Below, one piece after another: positions 1 to 10,555 of a DNA stretch of 64,000 bases. Where the stretch lies: NCBI GenBank assembly GCA_023014485.1, contig JAJOZX010000923.1, positions 419,501 through 483,500 of the forward strand, in the 5' to 3' direction. This DNA is from Bathynomus jamesi (taxonomy: Eukaryota; Arthropoda; Malacostraca; Isopoda; Cirolanidae). The first letter of the stretch is position 1; each line of letters opens with the position of its first letter. The notes beneath the pieces were generated by a model. It was not told the origin of the DNA and searched no databases. It saw only the letters and a list, made by a program, of their open reading frames with translations. The position numbers were made by a program, and so were the translations under genes.

Positions 1-77
1 TACTCCGTAAACACTTCTGTACAGTCTATCTACGCCGCCGTAAGAGGATGGGTTAGAAATGTCATAATAGCGTTTAG

Positions 78-1001
78 TTAATACGTTAGCCATTTGCGTA
101 TTTTAGAGGCACGTGGGTAGGTTTGGCCGTTGTTTAACCTCTTCTTTCTCCTCTTCAAAGGTGTTACCGCCGGGGGTGACGGCGTCTTCAATTGTGTCAC
201 ATGCGTTGCATGTTCCAAGTCTTTTAACCTGTTCAGATTTCCTATCAACGTTTTAGGGACATTTATTTGTTGTAGTCTTGCTTTAATATGCTTCCATCCT
301 GATGGTGATGGCCTATCCCACTTTCTCACCAGATCATGGACAATGTCTACGATATTCGATCCCTGTACCTTTGATCCTTCCACAATGATCTCGCCTGTAT
401 CTGTCCATTGTATGGCTGGATCCTCATTCAATAGATTATAAAGACTTAAGCCTTTACTCCTCAATGTATGTGGGAGGGTGCTTTTTAATACATGCTCGAT
501 ATGTTGTGTGGCTAATCCCTTAATTTTTGGTTGGTCAGCTGTATCGTCGGGCACAGATCCTATGTCGCCATGTCCATCGTCCCCCGTGCTGTGCCTATTA
601 ACCACAGGAATCTCTGTAGGGTTCTTATAATTTTCGTACTCGTGAAGAAATTTCTGCAGAGCTTCTTGGTATAAGATTCTTTTCTCATCAGGTGTTTTTT
701 CACTGTTTAATAGGGCTAGCAATTCGCTTTCCATTCTTTTAAGTCTGCTTTTACGGGGATCTAGACCCAAAACTGAAAATAAGATGGGGAGAAATGACAC
801 TCCTGTTTGTACAATAATTTGTTTTTTCTTCGCTACAGTTTGACTTTTACGAGCGAGTGCACGTATTATGTTCTTGTAACGGCGTAGGCGAGCCTTCTGA
901 GGGGTTTTCATTGATACATTGCAATTTATAACGTTAAGACAGATTTCACAGATGCATTTTAAAAAGTCGGCGTCGATATTTTTAATAAACATCTGCTGCA
1001 T
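78..1001 (-). CDS. Polinton/adintovirus-like hypothetical protein with one hydrophobic segment
   Basis: An intact 307-residue ORF starting at an ATG. The first 30 residues are Cys-rich (CICEICLNVINC). A strongly basic stretch (about residues 33-62) follows, then a short hydrophobic segment (GVSFLPILFSVLG, about 67-79). The middle is acidic and probably disordered, and the C-terminus is very basic (LKRRKKRLNNG). A basic region running into a short hydrophobic helix is common in unassigned virion or membrane-active proteins of Polintons and adintoviruses, which is the basis for the family guess. It lies downstream of the packaging ATPase on the same strand with a 57-bp gap, so the two could share a transcript. 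No enzymatic motif is visible, and the function is unknown. A minor capsid or core role is inference. Confidence 0.5.
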   Translation of the reverse strand: MQQMFIKNIDADFLKCICEICLNVINCNVSMKTPQKARLRRYKNIIRALARKSQTVAKKKQIIVQTGVSFLPILFSVLGLDPRKSRLKRMESELLALLNSEKTPDEKRILYQEALQKFLHEYENYKNPTEIPVVNRHSTGDDGHGDIGSVPDDTADQPKIKGLATQHIEHVLKSTLPHTLRSKGLSLYNLLNEDPAIQWTDTGEIIVEGSKVQGSNIVDIVHDLVRKWDRPSPSGWKHIKARLQQINVPKTLIGNLNRLKDLEHATHVTQLKTPSPPAVTPLKRRKKRLNNGQTYPRASKIRKWLTY

Positions 1002-1058
1002 TGCCCGGGGCAGTCGATGATAGATTTTTATTAATTCACGGTATTTCTTTAGTCTCTG

Positions 1059-1697
1059 TCATTCTGGAATATACACCGTTTCAGGCTCGTTTGGAAATAT
1101 ATTCGTTCGTAGAAGCACTCTAAACGTGTTTCGCGGATGAAGGTCGCAAAGCAAATATCCGTAACGCGTGCTTGTAGCTTCTTTATAAACTTCCAAAAAC
1201 TCCTTACGCTGATTCGGGAACATTTGATTGGCTAATACCCCAATTTGTGATACATCTCTACGTTGTGCGAATAAGACTAGATATTGCGTATTTAACGACA
1301 CATCGCGCATGTATCTATTTTTGAAAAATAGATTCTGATTGATGAAGAACACGCTTATGTTAAGATGGTGGGAGAATACTGTAAATGTCTCGGCAAACGT
1401 TTTATCCATCTCCAACATGAGATCGTCAATTACAATGACTGTATGTTCATTTCCCTTTAACGAATTAACGTCATATACGCCTTTGTGGAACAAAATATCA
1501 TCTTGGTACTCGTTGAACACTGATTGATACGTCGAATAGCACCATATAACTTTATGCACAAATTTCGAGAACATCTCTCCCTTTTCTTTAATGATTTTAA
1601 GCATAAACACAGTTTTACCACATCCTGTAGGTCCAGATATAATACATGTGGATGGCTCGTGAATCTGAATTTTTCTACAGAGTCCATTTCTAACACG
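1059..1697 (-). pseudogene. FtsK/HerA-type genome-packaging ATPase, start region broken
   Basis: The frame opens at a stop just above 1697 and ends at 1059. It shows a Walker A motif (GPTGCGKT at 1611-1634) and a Walker B motif (VIVIDD, about 1420-1440). A downstream FFINQN segment would fit the sensor region of FtsK/HerA packaging ATPases of Polintons, adintoviruses and adenovirus-like relatives. In those viruses the enzyme pumps DNA into the capsid. At about 210 codons the length fits the family. No ATG lies in frame before Walker A; the nearest upstream ATG is in another frame, one base out across a run of A at about 1655-1660. That is either a frameshift or an unrecognised upstream exon. 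The neighbour on the same strand is the hydrophobic-segment protein; the polymerase diverges on the other strand. Confidence 0.8.
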
Positions 1698-1777
1698 TCA
1701 CACTCCTAAGTGGGTCATTTACAAAATATTACAAATTTTGAGTGCTGTTCCTTATATTTTGTTTTCTTCTCCCACAG
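1698..1777. promoter_or_regulatory. Divergent intergenic region with a 3' splice-site-like sequence
   Basis: This 80-bp gap separates the minus-strand ATPase from the plus-strand polymerase. Its right part is pyrimidine-rich and ends in CAG at 1775-1777, directly before the open polymerase frame. This resembles a 3' splice site and could explain the lack of an ATG there. A shared divergent promoter is possible, but no TATA or other motif decides it. Confidence 0.3.
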
Positions 1778-3115
1778 AACCGTGAATGACGATGAGGTAC
1801 AGCACCCCATCATTGACATTACGGATGACCTCGACGACAGTGTAGTTGTGATCTCTCCCCTGCCAACGAACCCTCACCAGCGATACCGGTAGCACGTCCA
1901 AAGCGGAGGTATGATGAAGAGAACCCCACGTCAGGTATAAAGCGACCGAAATACGCGCCTGTTGCACCAGTAATAGATCCCCAACCCTCAACCTCTTACG
2001 CAACAATCCCCCCAGCAGCACCTCCCGCTAATATATCCCCTTATTCATCCGCCACAGTTGCCCCCCGTTCTGTTAAGTCTACAATAATAGATCCCCAACC
2101 CTCAACCTCCTACGCAACAGGGCCCCCAGCAGCACCTTCCGCTAATATATCCCCTAATTCATCCGCCACAGTTGCCCCCCGTTCTGTTGAGGATGATATA
2201 ACGTTTGAGTTGGTGCGCTCCGCAGCCCCCATCCCAGCCTTGACTAGAAATCGGTATAGAGTCAGGGTCGACCCTAGAGCCATGTATAGCAATGGAATTG
2301 AGCGCGGGCTACGCCGGGTTGTACAGCGTATTGTAGAGTTTGCTCTTCAGAATCGCGACGAGCGTGAAGTCAGGACGAGTCTGTCCTTCGGATTCGGGTC
2401 AGATGACGGTGATGTAGATGATTATTGGGTGGTAGTGCCATTTAGACGTTTGGCGGCTGAAGATGTAGAATATATATTAGGACGTATAATGCAAGCCGCC
2501 CAAAGTAGTATAGCCTTTAATATGGACAACTTCACGGTAAATATTGACCGTGTATTCCGTGTTGCGGGTCATAGTGCCATACCGTATACTCTTAACTTCA
2601 ATTCTCCGATTATTTACCGAAAGCATATAAACGTCGATCGTGGTTGCGGCTTTATAGCAGTACTCTTAGCACGTATGTTTACTGTACAAAATACACAGAC
2701 CACAAAAATTTGGTTGCCTACGGTCGTGGAGCGTGCCCGTAAACTAGCTGTAGACTGTGAACTTGAATTTGACTGTAATATGGGTCCTGAAGAGCTGAGA
2801 AGGGTAGAACAGGAAATGAATGTCCGTATAGTTGTATTTGGGTTGGATGATCGTCGTAGGACTGTGTATGTTTTTAAAAGCTGTGTGAGAGATCGTACAA
2901 GACCCCTACTTATTTTAGGATTGTCAGGGACAACGTATCTCCCCATCCGTAATATAAGGTGGCTTTACGCGAGTTATGACAAAAGTCGAAAATATGGGAG
3001 ACATCATGATTTGTGTAAGGGGTGCCTCGAGTTTGCGGATGATATAGTGAGACATTGTAAAGAATGTCACATGGTATGTGACAGTGTAAAAGCACCAAAT
3101 GTGAAAGCCGTGTAG
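1778..3115 (+). pseudogene. Protein-primed DNA polymerase B, N-terminal region (frameshifted)
   Basis: This is the extended N-terminal region of the Polinton-type polymerase that continues downstream. The first 110 bases read in one frame (acidic NDDEVQHPIIDITDD), then a frameshift near 1880 moves to the main frame, which runs to a stop at 3115. A low-complexity Pro/Ser/Thr linker (1920-2200) carries an in-frame 114-bp tandem duplication. A globular region follows with a conserved-looking RGCGFIAVLLARMF segment (about 2640-2670) and a later CxxC/HxxC-rich end (about 3015-3085). The RGCGF cysteine could belong to an OTU-like or other papain-fold domain, but I cannot show this. The reading frame is lost near 3090 and resumes in another frame. 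Fusion of such a region to PolB is known in Polintons. Confidence 0.6.
1971..2198 (+). repeat. 114-bp in-frame tandem duplication in the PolB linker
   Basis: Two copies (1971-2084 and 2085-2198) differ at a few positions. Each begins with TAATAGATCCCCAACCCTCA. The unit is 38 codons, so the duplication keeps frame. It repeats a Pro/Ser/Thr-rich segment and looks like a recent slippage or unequal-exchange event. Confidence 0.9.
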
Positions 3116-5990
3116 TTGAAGCTGAGAAGAGAGACTGTGATGTGTGTAGACGCACATTTTTCAATAATAGCTGTTTTGATTTCCATAAATCAATTGGCAC
3201 GTGCAGGAAAATGAGAATCTGTGAATGTGGTATGTTTCACGCAATGGATAATTGGGGGAAATTTAAGCACAAGTGTGACGAAATTCACTGTCCTACATGC
3301 CAGGAGGAATATAAGGCGGATGGAGTAAAGCATGTATGTTATATGAAAGATGCTAAGCCTAAAAATAACCTTTGTATAACTGTATACTACGATATAGAAA
3401 CATATACGAACGCTGAAACCAAAGAGGTAATTCCACATTTACTTGTGAGCCAGACCATCCGTGATGAGTTTATGGTGATCGAATGTGACGAGTACCCCAA
3501 ATGCTGTAAACGGACAAACGTTTTTAAAACGAATGTCCGCGATAGTCCTGTGAAACTATTTGTGTCCTATATTGTCAAGTTTACGACAAGTTCAAGAAAA
3601 TGGCTGTGTATATTCTCGCCCATAACGGGGCAAAGTTTGACACGCAGTTCCTTTATAAGGAGTTGCTTGAACACGAATCCTCTGAGATATTTACAGGTGA
3701 TCCATTGAAAAGAGGCAACAAATTAATACAGATGCAAATAAGAGGCAATGTACAATTTAAAGACACTTTATTATTCACACCTTGTAAATTAGCAAAGCTA
3801 CCCAAGGTGATGGGAGTAGCAGCTGAAGTTTCCAAAGGATACTTCCCTTACACTTTCCTCACCAGCGAGACTTTAAACTACGTAGGCCCACCACCACTCA
3901 AACATTATTTTAACTATGACTGTATGAGTGTAGATGAACGTGAAGACTTTGATCGATACTACAACAGTTTTAATGAAAGTAACCCTTATAATATAGCTGA
4001 TGAATGTGAGCGTTATTGCGTGAATGATGTGCGCGTGCTTAGAGTATGTTTCCAGGCCTTTAGAAGGATGTACATAGGCCGTTTCAAATGCGATCCGCTG
4101 CAAGTCGCAACCACCATCGCGTCATTATGTTTTACGGTGTTCAAGAATAACTTCATGCCTAAAGACACCTTAGCCATTATTCACCAAACAACCCCGCAGT
4201 TACGGACACAAGGCTATTTACTGGCTCATACACCTACAGCAACAGACAGGTGTATACATAAAGCACGCCCGCAACACGGGTGAAGTACCCATTAAGATTA
4301 ATGGACGTGTTTTTTGGGTTGATGGGTTAAGTGAAAACCGTGTCACTGGTGTGAAGACTGTGTACTCCTTTAACGGATGCTGGTGGCATGGATGCCCCCG
4401 TCCTGAGTGCGGAATCGCCGGAGATATCCACGGTAGATCTCCTGCCGACTGTCTTGCATGGACCCGCACCCGCGATCAACTTATAGGATCACAGTTCACT
4501 CACAAAGTCTTGTGGGAGCATGAATATGATGCACGGATGGAGACAGACGAGGTGTACCGTGAGGAAATAAACACGATCAAGCGTTCAATGGTGCTGGATC
4601 CTCTCAAATGTGGTGATAGCTTGTTTGGAGGACGTACAAATCCATTCAGACTATACTTTCCACCTACGGAGGGCGTGAAGCTCCATTACTACGATTTCTG
4701 TTCTTTATACCCATACGTGATGAAGAACAATCCGTACCCCGTGGGCGCTCCTGAGAAACTGGTGGGACCTAACCTGCCCTCCATCAATGAATTTTCAAGA
4801 AATTTGAATGATCGTTACTTTGGGCTCTCTTTCGTAGACGTACTCCCCCACGCAATTTATGGATGCCAATCTTACCTGTCGTTATCGACGACAAGCTCAT
4901 GTTTCCCCTGTGCGTGAAGTGCGCGGAAGAGGATAACGGCGATTGTAACCATATACCCCACCAGCGTAAGATCAGAGGCGTATATACAAGTCCTGAGCTG
5001 GCCCTAGCCGTACGCCATGGTTATAGAATACTGAAGATACATGAGGTGTGGAGGTTTCAGAAGCTACCCAACCTTTTCACACCATATATAAACGCATTTT
5101 TGAAGGATAAGGTTGAGGCATCAGGGTATCCGCGAGGAGTTGATACCGAAGATGAAAAGTCTGCCTATATTCAACGTTACCGCGACCGCGAAGGTATACA
5201 ACTTGATCGTGCCCAAATTGCAAAGAATCCTGGCAAGCGCTTTAGTGCAAAGTTGTGTCTAAACAGTCTATGGGGAAAATTTGCACAGAATACCGGCAAA
5301 GGGAACATTCATTTGGCACAAAGTTATAGTGATGTCTGGGATTATGCCAATGCTCCCGATAAAGAGGTCATGGAGATCGTGAATGTAGGTAATACTTACA
5401 TAATAAAGTACAACAACACTGAATTGGCCACAGATACCTCAAGGGTTACAAACATACCTGTGGCCAGCTTCACAACAGCCTACGCCCGTATAAAACTTTG
5501 GGGTCTATTGCATTCTCTTGGGCGGAGAGTATTGTATGCCGATACAGATAGCGTGATATTCACAGAGAGGGAGGGTGAATACATGCCCGCTATTGGGGAG
5601 TTCCTCGGCGAACTCACTGATGAGATCAAGGATGAGTATGGGGACAACACATACGCCGACTCTTTTGTCTCAACAGGACCTAAAACTTATGGGGTACGGG
5701 TCAGGGTGGGGGAGGATATGAAATATATCGTGAAGGCAAATGGTATTACGCTCAACCATGCGAATCGGCAGGTTGTTAACTTTGAATCGTTGAAGGATCT
5801 AGTGTGTTTGGACGATGATGAGGACGAACGACCTCCCCAACTAATTGTAGGCACCCACAATTTTCGGGCGCAGAAGCTGGGGGGCGTGAAGGAAATTAGG
5901 GGTACGAAGGTGTGCCGTAACACCTATAGGAAACGTTACCAGTTACCTGGTACCTATGATACCGTACCCTTTGGATACCATAACTTTTGA
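3094..5990 (+). pseudogene. Protein-primed family B DNA polymerase, exonuclease and polymerase domains (multiple frameshifts)
   Basis: This is the catalytic part of a pPolB, the replicative enzyme of Polintons and adintoviruses. Reading is split over four frames, with changes near 3094, 3590, 4240 and 4870. In order: a Cys/His-rich zinc-ribbon-like stretch (3100-3350); Exo I (YYDIETY, about 3388-3408); Exo II (AHNGAKFDTQF, about 3618-3650); Exo III (YCVNDVRVL, about 4015-4041); polymerase motif A (YYDFCSLYPYVM, about 4687-4722); motif B (LNSLWGKF, about 5260-5283); motif C (YADTDSV, about 5537-5557); and KTYGVRV (about 5683-5703). All catalytic acidic residues are present, so the enzyme was functional before the indels. 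The stop is at 5990. This many frame changes mark a dead copy, unless some are sequencing errors. I give no corrected reading. Confidence 0.9.
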
Positions 5991-6201
5991 TGCGCCTATT
6001 GTTAGCTTACTTATGACACGTATTTGTCTTGTACAGTATATAATCTTTGATGTATCTATTGTTAACTTATTTATTACACCTATTTGTAAATATATATATA
6101 ACTTGAATATCTCGTTTATTAAATCGTATTTGTAAATATATATAACTTGAATATCTCGTTTATTAAATAGATCATGTTTCAGTTAGGGTTTCACTTTCTC
6201 C

Positions 6202-6236
<35 letters not shown>

Positions 6237-6394
6237 AGGTGAAAGTTCTAAGCTCCACCCACTGTAAGATCAGCAACGTGAGTCATGCTACTATCTGGGA
6301 TTCCCTGCGTGGCCAGTCGACTGCAGTAAGCCCTTGAGATCAGACGTGTATTCGCCAGCGTAGAAGAAAAAAAGGAGATCAGACGTGTATTCAA
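5991..6394. other. AT-rich intergenic stretch with short direct repeats and a (GT)n run
   Basis: Two direct repeats of about 50 bases containing AACTTGAATATCTCGTTTAT lie at 6100-6170. A (GT)n run occupies 6206-6233. A 17-base motif (AGATCAGACGTGTATTC) occurs twice just before the next ORF, at about 6336 and 6377. No gene is seen. The doubled motif could be a promoter element of the following ORF. Confidence 0.6.
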
Positions 6395-6944
6395 ATGGCT
6401 ACCTTTAATATTGCTTGTACAACGTTTATGAAATGGTATTCAGCAAAGTGCCAGGATGTGGTGGATACCGAAAAACTTCCTATTCCCCCCTCCTATGCCT
6501 CTTTTAAAACCACATTGGATTGTGCGAAGTTGCAAGATGTACAAATACTCTACGGATGTTCTGGTGAGACCGTTGAAGGCTTTCGTTGCACAGACGATGT
6601 GCTGAAGTATGCTGTAGAGCTAAACTTTATAAAGTCTCACATATACCGTGAAGTAAAAGAAACAACGCCTGCAGAAGAGAAGCAGCAGGTATGGATAATG
6701 AGTCTTGCGGATGGATGGTGTGACAAGCGGTATTACGTCATGTTACACCATGTCGATTACTCATACCCTACGACTGAAAATGTGAATCTCGTGATCATGG
6801 ACAATCTTAAGTATTTTTATCACTGTATTAATGTATATCATGATGAGGTTCTTAGTGAGGTTGTGGCTAGTGCCCTGCGTGAGTTTTTAACAGACTTTAG
6901 AGACGAGTATCGTTTGCTGGGTAGAAAGGAAAAATATGAGCATA

Positions 6945-8680
6945 CAGTACTGGCCAAATTATTAGGAATTTTTTAAAAATTTCATTTTTTGGTATAAAAT
7001 GTTAAATTAAACCAATTTTAAACGATGAAAAGTTATTTATTTCTACACAAGAATACATGGTCATTATTTAGCAATAGTTTAGTTCTTAGTTTGACCCCCC
7101 TTAGCTGCCTTAAGGGCTGCGACACGCTTCGGCATGCCATGAATAAATTTTTTGCATAATTCCTTAATACGTGTAGAGTGAAACCAGACTTGAATAAGTC
7201 GCTCTATGAGTTGGTGTTTTGTTGTTATCGGCGTTTCATGGATTACGTCCTTTAAAATACACCATAAACTTTCGATTGGGTTCATGTCTGGAGAATTTCC
7301 AGCCCATGGGAGCAACCGAACACTATTTTCATGACACCATTTTTTAACCGACTTTGCCGTGTGGCATGGAGCTGAGTCTTGTTGAAAAATCCAACGTCTA
7401 TTACCATACCATTCCCTTATTTGAGGCAGTAGACGTCTTCTTAGTACTTCTATATACTTGACTTGGTTCATATTCCCCTCAACAATGCTGAAACGACTAG
7501 TTCCATGCACAGAAATTGCTCCCCAAACCATGATCTTTTGTGGAAATTTCACCGTTTTCATCAGACACTCAGGCAAAAATTCTTCTCCAGGCCTCCTTCT
7601 TACACTTTGAACACGATCGTCAAGCACGGCAATCGTTGACTCATCGGAGAACACCACCTGCAATCAAAGAAAGCCCTGTGAAAGAGTCAGTGCATAGCGT
7701 ATGAAGTACAGCTAAAACGAAGTACAGTATGACTTGCTGCTTTACAGATATTTTTACTGCAGTTTTATCACGTACTGTAAATACACTTCTATGCATACTG
7801 TATTTACTGTATTAACATTCTATTTAATGTTAAATATTATTCTTACCTGTTCCCAATCCTCACTAGTCCAGTTAATGTGTTCCTTTGCCCATGCAAAACG
7901 TGCCTTCTTCATAGCCTCAGTGAGCCTGGGCTTCTTCCTTGGGCGGTAGGCTTTGAAGCCGGCAGTTAGAAGCCTCCTGTTGACTGTTCTACGACTAATA
8001 TTGATGCCATCAGCCGCTAGACTACTGGAAATGTTTTTGCAAGTAGCTCTTCTATTTCTAAGAGACAAAATTGCAATCTGTCTATCAGTTCTTGGAGTCG
8101 TTACCCTTTTTCTGCCGCATCTTCCAACCCTTTTGGGGCCTACATTTTCTCCAAATACCATTTTTTTCTTAATACGAAGTACTGACTGTGGTGAAACATG
8201 GAGTTTGGCAGCGATTTCCTTTTGTTTAAATGTAGAAGAAGTTAATAAAACCTGTATTTGCCCAATTTTCCGTGGACTCAAGTCATTCTTTCGCCCCATT
8301 TTCAAATTCACTTAAAAACTGTAACAAATAATTGCCGAAATTGGGTAAATACACTATTTAAAAAACGGTAGTTACAATGACACGTAAAAGAAAGAGAAAC
8401 ACACCCGCATCGCACGACAACCAAACGACAACTGACGAACAAACACGCTTCGTTCGACTAAAGAATTATGCAAAAAATTGATTCATGGCATGCCGAAGCG
8501 TGTCGCAGCCATTATGGCAGCTAAGGTGGGTCAAACTAAGTACTAAACTATTGCTAAATAATGACCATGTATTCTTGTGTAGAAATAAATAACTTTTCAA
8601 CGTTTAAAATTGGTTTAATTTAACATTTTATACCAAAAAATGAAATTTTAAAAAAATTCCTAATAATTTGGCCAGTACTG
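6945..8680 (-). mobile_element. Full-length Tc1-type transposon with about 220-bp terminal inverted repeats
   Basis: The ends are exact: TA duplications at 6943-6944 and 8681-8682 flank inverted termini starting CAGTACTGGCCAAATT. The inverted repeats are near-identical and run for about 220 bp (6945-7170 and 8461-8680). That is long enough for the left one to include the last 30 or so codons of the transposase. The right arm carries the matching piece (8466-8546), still open and ending in TAA. The 1.7-kb size and DD34E transposase fit Tc1. It interrupts a virus-like ORF, so it is younger than that element. Confidence 0.95.
7079..8299 (-). CDS. Tc1-family transposase, two exons, apparently intact
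   Basis: The enzyme performs cut-and-paste transposition. Exon 1 (8299-7847) starts at ATG in MGRKNDLSPRK. It encodes the paired-type helix-turn-helix pair (residues about 10-110) and an RPRKKP-type basic segment. A 189-bp intron (7846-7658) has a GTAAGA donor and a TTGCAG acceptor and joins WEQV to VFSDES. Exon 2 (7657-7079) carries the triad: D in VFSDES, D in QQDSAPCH and E in NPIESLW, with 34 residues between the last two (DD34E). The spliced product is 343 residues, the usual Tc1 length, with no stop or frameshift. Without splicing, exon 1 would run into a stop within a dozen codons. Confidence 0.92.
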
Positions 8681-8737
8681 TATGTTCCTCTCAAATAGTG
8701 CGCCGGAGTGTGAAGATGTTTAGTAAAACATTATAAA

Positions 8738-8971
8738 ATGTGCCTAGTTCGTGAAAATTATCCTGAGGAAAACTGTCTGGTGCGTAGTTTGGTCATGATA
8801 AAACCGAAATTCATTCTTGTAGCGGAAAAACACCTACCCCAATATGTACAACAATTCGATTATGGTGCGACTCGCGGATCATACGAGTTCGAACAACCCC
8901 ATTCACGTATCATCGAGTCAGCCGCCCATCGAAACGTTCCTGCCTACCTGCGTGCCTCACACGGCTCATAG
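8738..8971 (+). CDS. Small unknown ORF of the virus-like element
   Basis: This 77-residue ORF has an ATG start, 14 bases after the stop of the interrupted upstream ORF. No motif is recognised. It is basic to neutral with no membrane segment. Its place in a run of tightly spaced same-strand ORFs, not any similarity, is the reason to list it. Confidence 0.4.
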   Translation: MCLVRENYPEENCLVRSLVMIKPKFILVAEKHLPQYVQQFDYGATRGSYEFEQPHSRIIESAAHRNVPAYLRASHGS

Positions 8972-9016
8972 TTATCTCAGAGCTTGAACCGAGTAGACGT
9001 GCGCTCCTCGAATACG

Positions 9017-9334
9017 ATGGAACTTCCTTTGAGCAGCATTCTCAACGCCTCGTATGATGTGTCCGTGACGAAATCGTTGCGCGTGTTCAGGCGTAAATCC
9101 GGTACCGTTAGCTATGTACTGGAAACGGAATGTAGGCAAACAAACAAACGGGTTTATTTAAGTGTCGAGGAGATGAATAGAATCTTCGTGATAGTTGAGA
9201 AGTGGAGTGAAGATCGTTATAAAATACCTGCTAACGTAGGTACAAGAAAAGAGCAGATTAGTGACGCACCCTCATACGCCGTTGTATGTACGTTGTGTAT
9301 AAATAACGATCGGCCATGCATTGATATACGCTGA
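9017..9334 (+). CDS. Small unknown ORF of the virus-like element
   Basis: A 105-residue ORF beginning with MELPLSSILNASYDVS. The frame opens further upstream (8984), but 9017 is the first ATG. No known domain is seen; the composition is that of a small soluble alpha/beta protein. Its TGA overlaps the ATG of the next ORF by one base (TGATG at 9332-9336). That arrangement is typical of compact viral genes and would allow termination-reinitiation. Confidence 0.5.
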   Translation: MELPLSSILNASYDVSVTKSLRVFRRKSGTVSYVLETECRQTNKRVYLSVEEMNRIFVIVEKWSEDRYKIPANVGTRKEQISDAPSYAVVCTLCINNDRPCIDIR

Positions 9335-9735
9335 TGTGGAAGAATGCTTCTGATAATAACGCTCTTGTTCCTACGCGAAACCGTTTCATCCTCGACAGAA
9401 TGTTTGAAATCGTCGGATTCCGCAAGCTGAAACCTATATTAGACGCGCGTGTTACGGATATGCTTTATTTTGATACAGTACTTGAATACGCATACACCGC
9501 TCTGCTCGATGGGTTTACCGAGTGTAGGGCTGAACAAGGTGAGAATGGTCTAGAGCTGGACGTTTATTTAAAAAGTTTAGACTCTTTGAAATACCATGAA
9601 CTTTGGTACAAAGCAATTGATCGGTACAGGGCTGAGCTCACCTACACCGTTCACCCTGAAGAACTATTTCTTTATATAACGCGCAGTTGTCGTAACGATT
9701 TAGAAGATTATTTCAATTGCCGCTATGTTGAGTGA
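9334..9735 (+). CDS. Small unknown ORF of the virus-like element
   Basis: A 133-residue ORF starting at the ATG that overlaps the previous stop. It is rich in Tyr, Leu and Glu and probably helical, with no signal peptide and no recognised motif. Its last 11 bases overlap the start of the next ORF. Its length is identical to its neighbour (133 aa), which may hint at a duplicated pair, but I see no obvious sequence similarity. Confidence 0.5.
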   Translation: MWKNASDNNALVPTRNRFILDRMFEIVGFRKLKPILDARVTDMLYFDTVLEYAYTALLDGFTECRAEQGENGLELDVYLKSLDSLKYHELWYKAIDRYRAELTYTVHPEELFLYITRSCRNDLEDYFNCRYVE

Positions 9736-10126
9736 AGATGAGTTCACGATTGAAAAGCTCGGGTCGGTAGAAATAAACCCTCGATTGGAAAAGCGTGTTT
9801 ATAAACTTGTGTTTAATAATGTAGCTAACGATGAACTCTTTGTGCGTGCTTTTGATTGTATTCTAGACGTATTTAAAGATGACTTACCAACCGGTTGTAA
9901 AGTGGGAACAAAAATAGTACTGAACGATATGAAAGCCCTTCATATCGAATACAGGTTTCCCTATACTTTAAGCGGTGAAATATTATTAAACCGCATATAC
10001 TGCGTAATGCAGAGCAATAATGATGTAATTGTAGACTCGATTAAGTGCGAGTTTAGTATTTTGAAAAAAAAAAGTGAAATGTATTTAACATATTCGTGTG
10101 ATATTTCTCCTGTACTGTTATATTGA
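9725..10126 (+). CDS. Small unknown ORF of the virus-like element
   Basis: A 133-residue ORF (MLSEDEFTIEKLG start) overlapping the previous gene by 11 bases in another frame. Its alternating hydrophobic pattern suggests a beta-rich fold. It contains a run of Lys (KKKSE) near the end. No family is recognised. It is the last ORF before the repeat-rich end of the element. Confidence 0.5.
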   Translation: MLSEDEFTIEKLGSVEINPRLEKRVYKLVFNNVANDELFVRAFDCILDVFKDDLPTGCKVGTKIVLNDMKALHIEYRFPYTLSGEILLNRIYCVMQSNNDVIVDSIKCEFSILKKKSEMYLTYSCDISPVLLY

Positions 10127-10450
10127 AGGATTATATGCATATTCCTCATTTCTATTATTATTGATCATTCAAATGTATATTTATTTCTATATATCTCCAT
10201 AATTGTGTGTGTGTGTGTATATATATTTTTTTAATTATATGCATATTCCTCATTTCTATTATTATTGATCATTCAAATGTATATTTATTTTCTATATATC
10301 TCCATAATTGTGTGTGTGTGTGTGTATATATTTCTCCTGTACTGTTATATTGACGGATTATATCCATAAGGATTATATGCATATTCCTCATTTCTATTAT
10401 TATTGAAATGTATATTTATTTTCTATATATTTATAATAAACAGAATGATG
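10127..10450 (+). repeat. Direct repeats with (GT)n cores
   Basis: A segment of roughly 100 bases beginning TTATATGCATATTCCTCATT occurs three times (about 10132, 10235 and 10374). The first two copies end in (GT)n/(TA)n. It lies immediately downstream of the last compact ORF. Confidence 0.8.
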
Positions 10451-10555
10451 CAATGTTGTTTTACTTAATTCTTTTGGTTAATTATATCATGTTACGCCTT
10501 CTAAACCTACTAGCGGAATTCTAAACCAACTTTTAAGAAAATAAATGGTACAATC

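Larger units (their letters stand above)
6395..8723 (+). pseudogene. Unknown virus-like ORF interrupted by a Tc1 transposon
   Basis: A clear ORF starts at ATG 6395 and encodes about 183 residues up to the Tc1 target site at 6943-6944. The annotated stop at 6976 lies inside the transposon end. Beyond the transposon, from 8683, the frame reopens for about a dozen codons and stops at 8721-8723, so the uninterrupted gene would be about 197 residues. I recognise no domain. It is rich in Tyr, Val and Glu and has no signal peptide or membrane segment. It follows the polymerase on the same strand and precedes four other compact ORFs, which suggests an accessory gene of the same virus-like element. 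Confidence 0.65.

Noticed and set aside
6336..6394. TCAGACGTGT resembling a sequencing-adapter segment
   Set aside because: Only ten bases match and the surrounding bases do not. The motif is repeated within a genomic context, so it is chance similarity.
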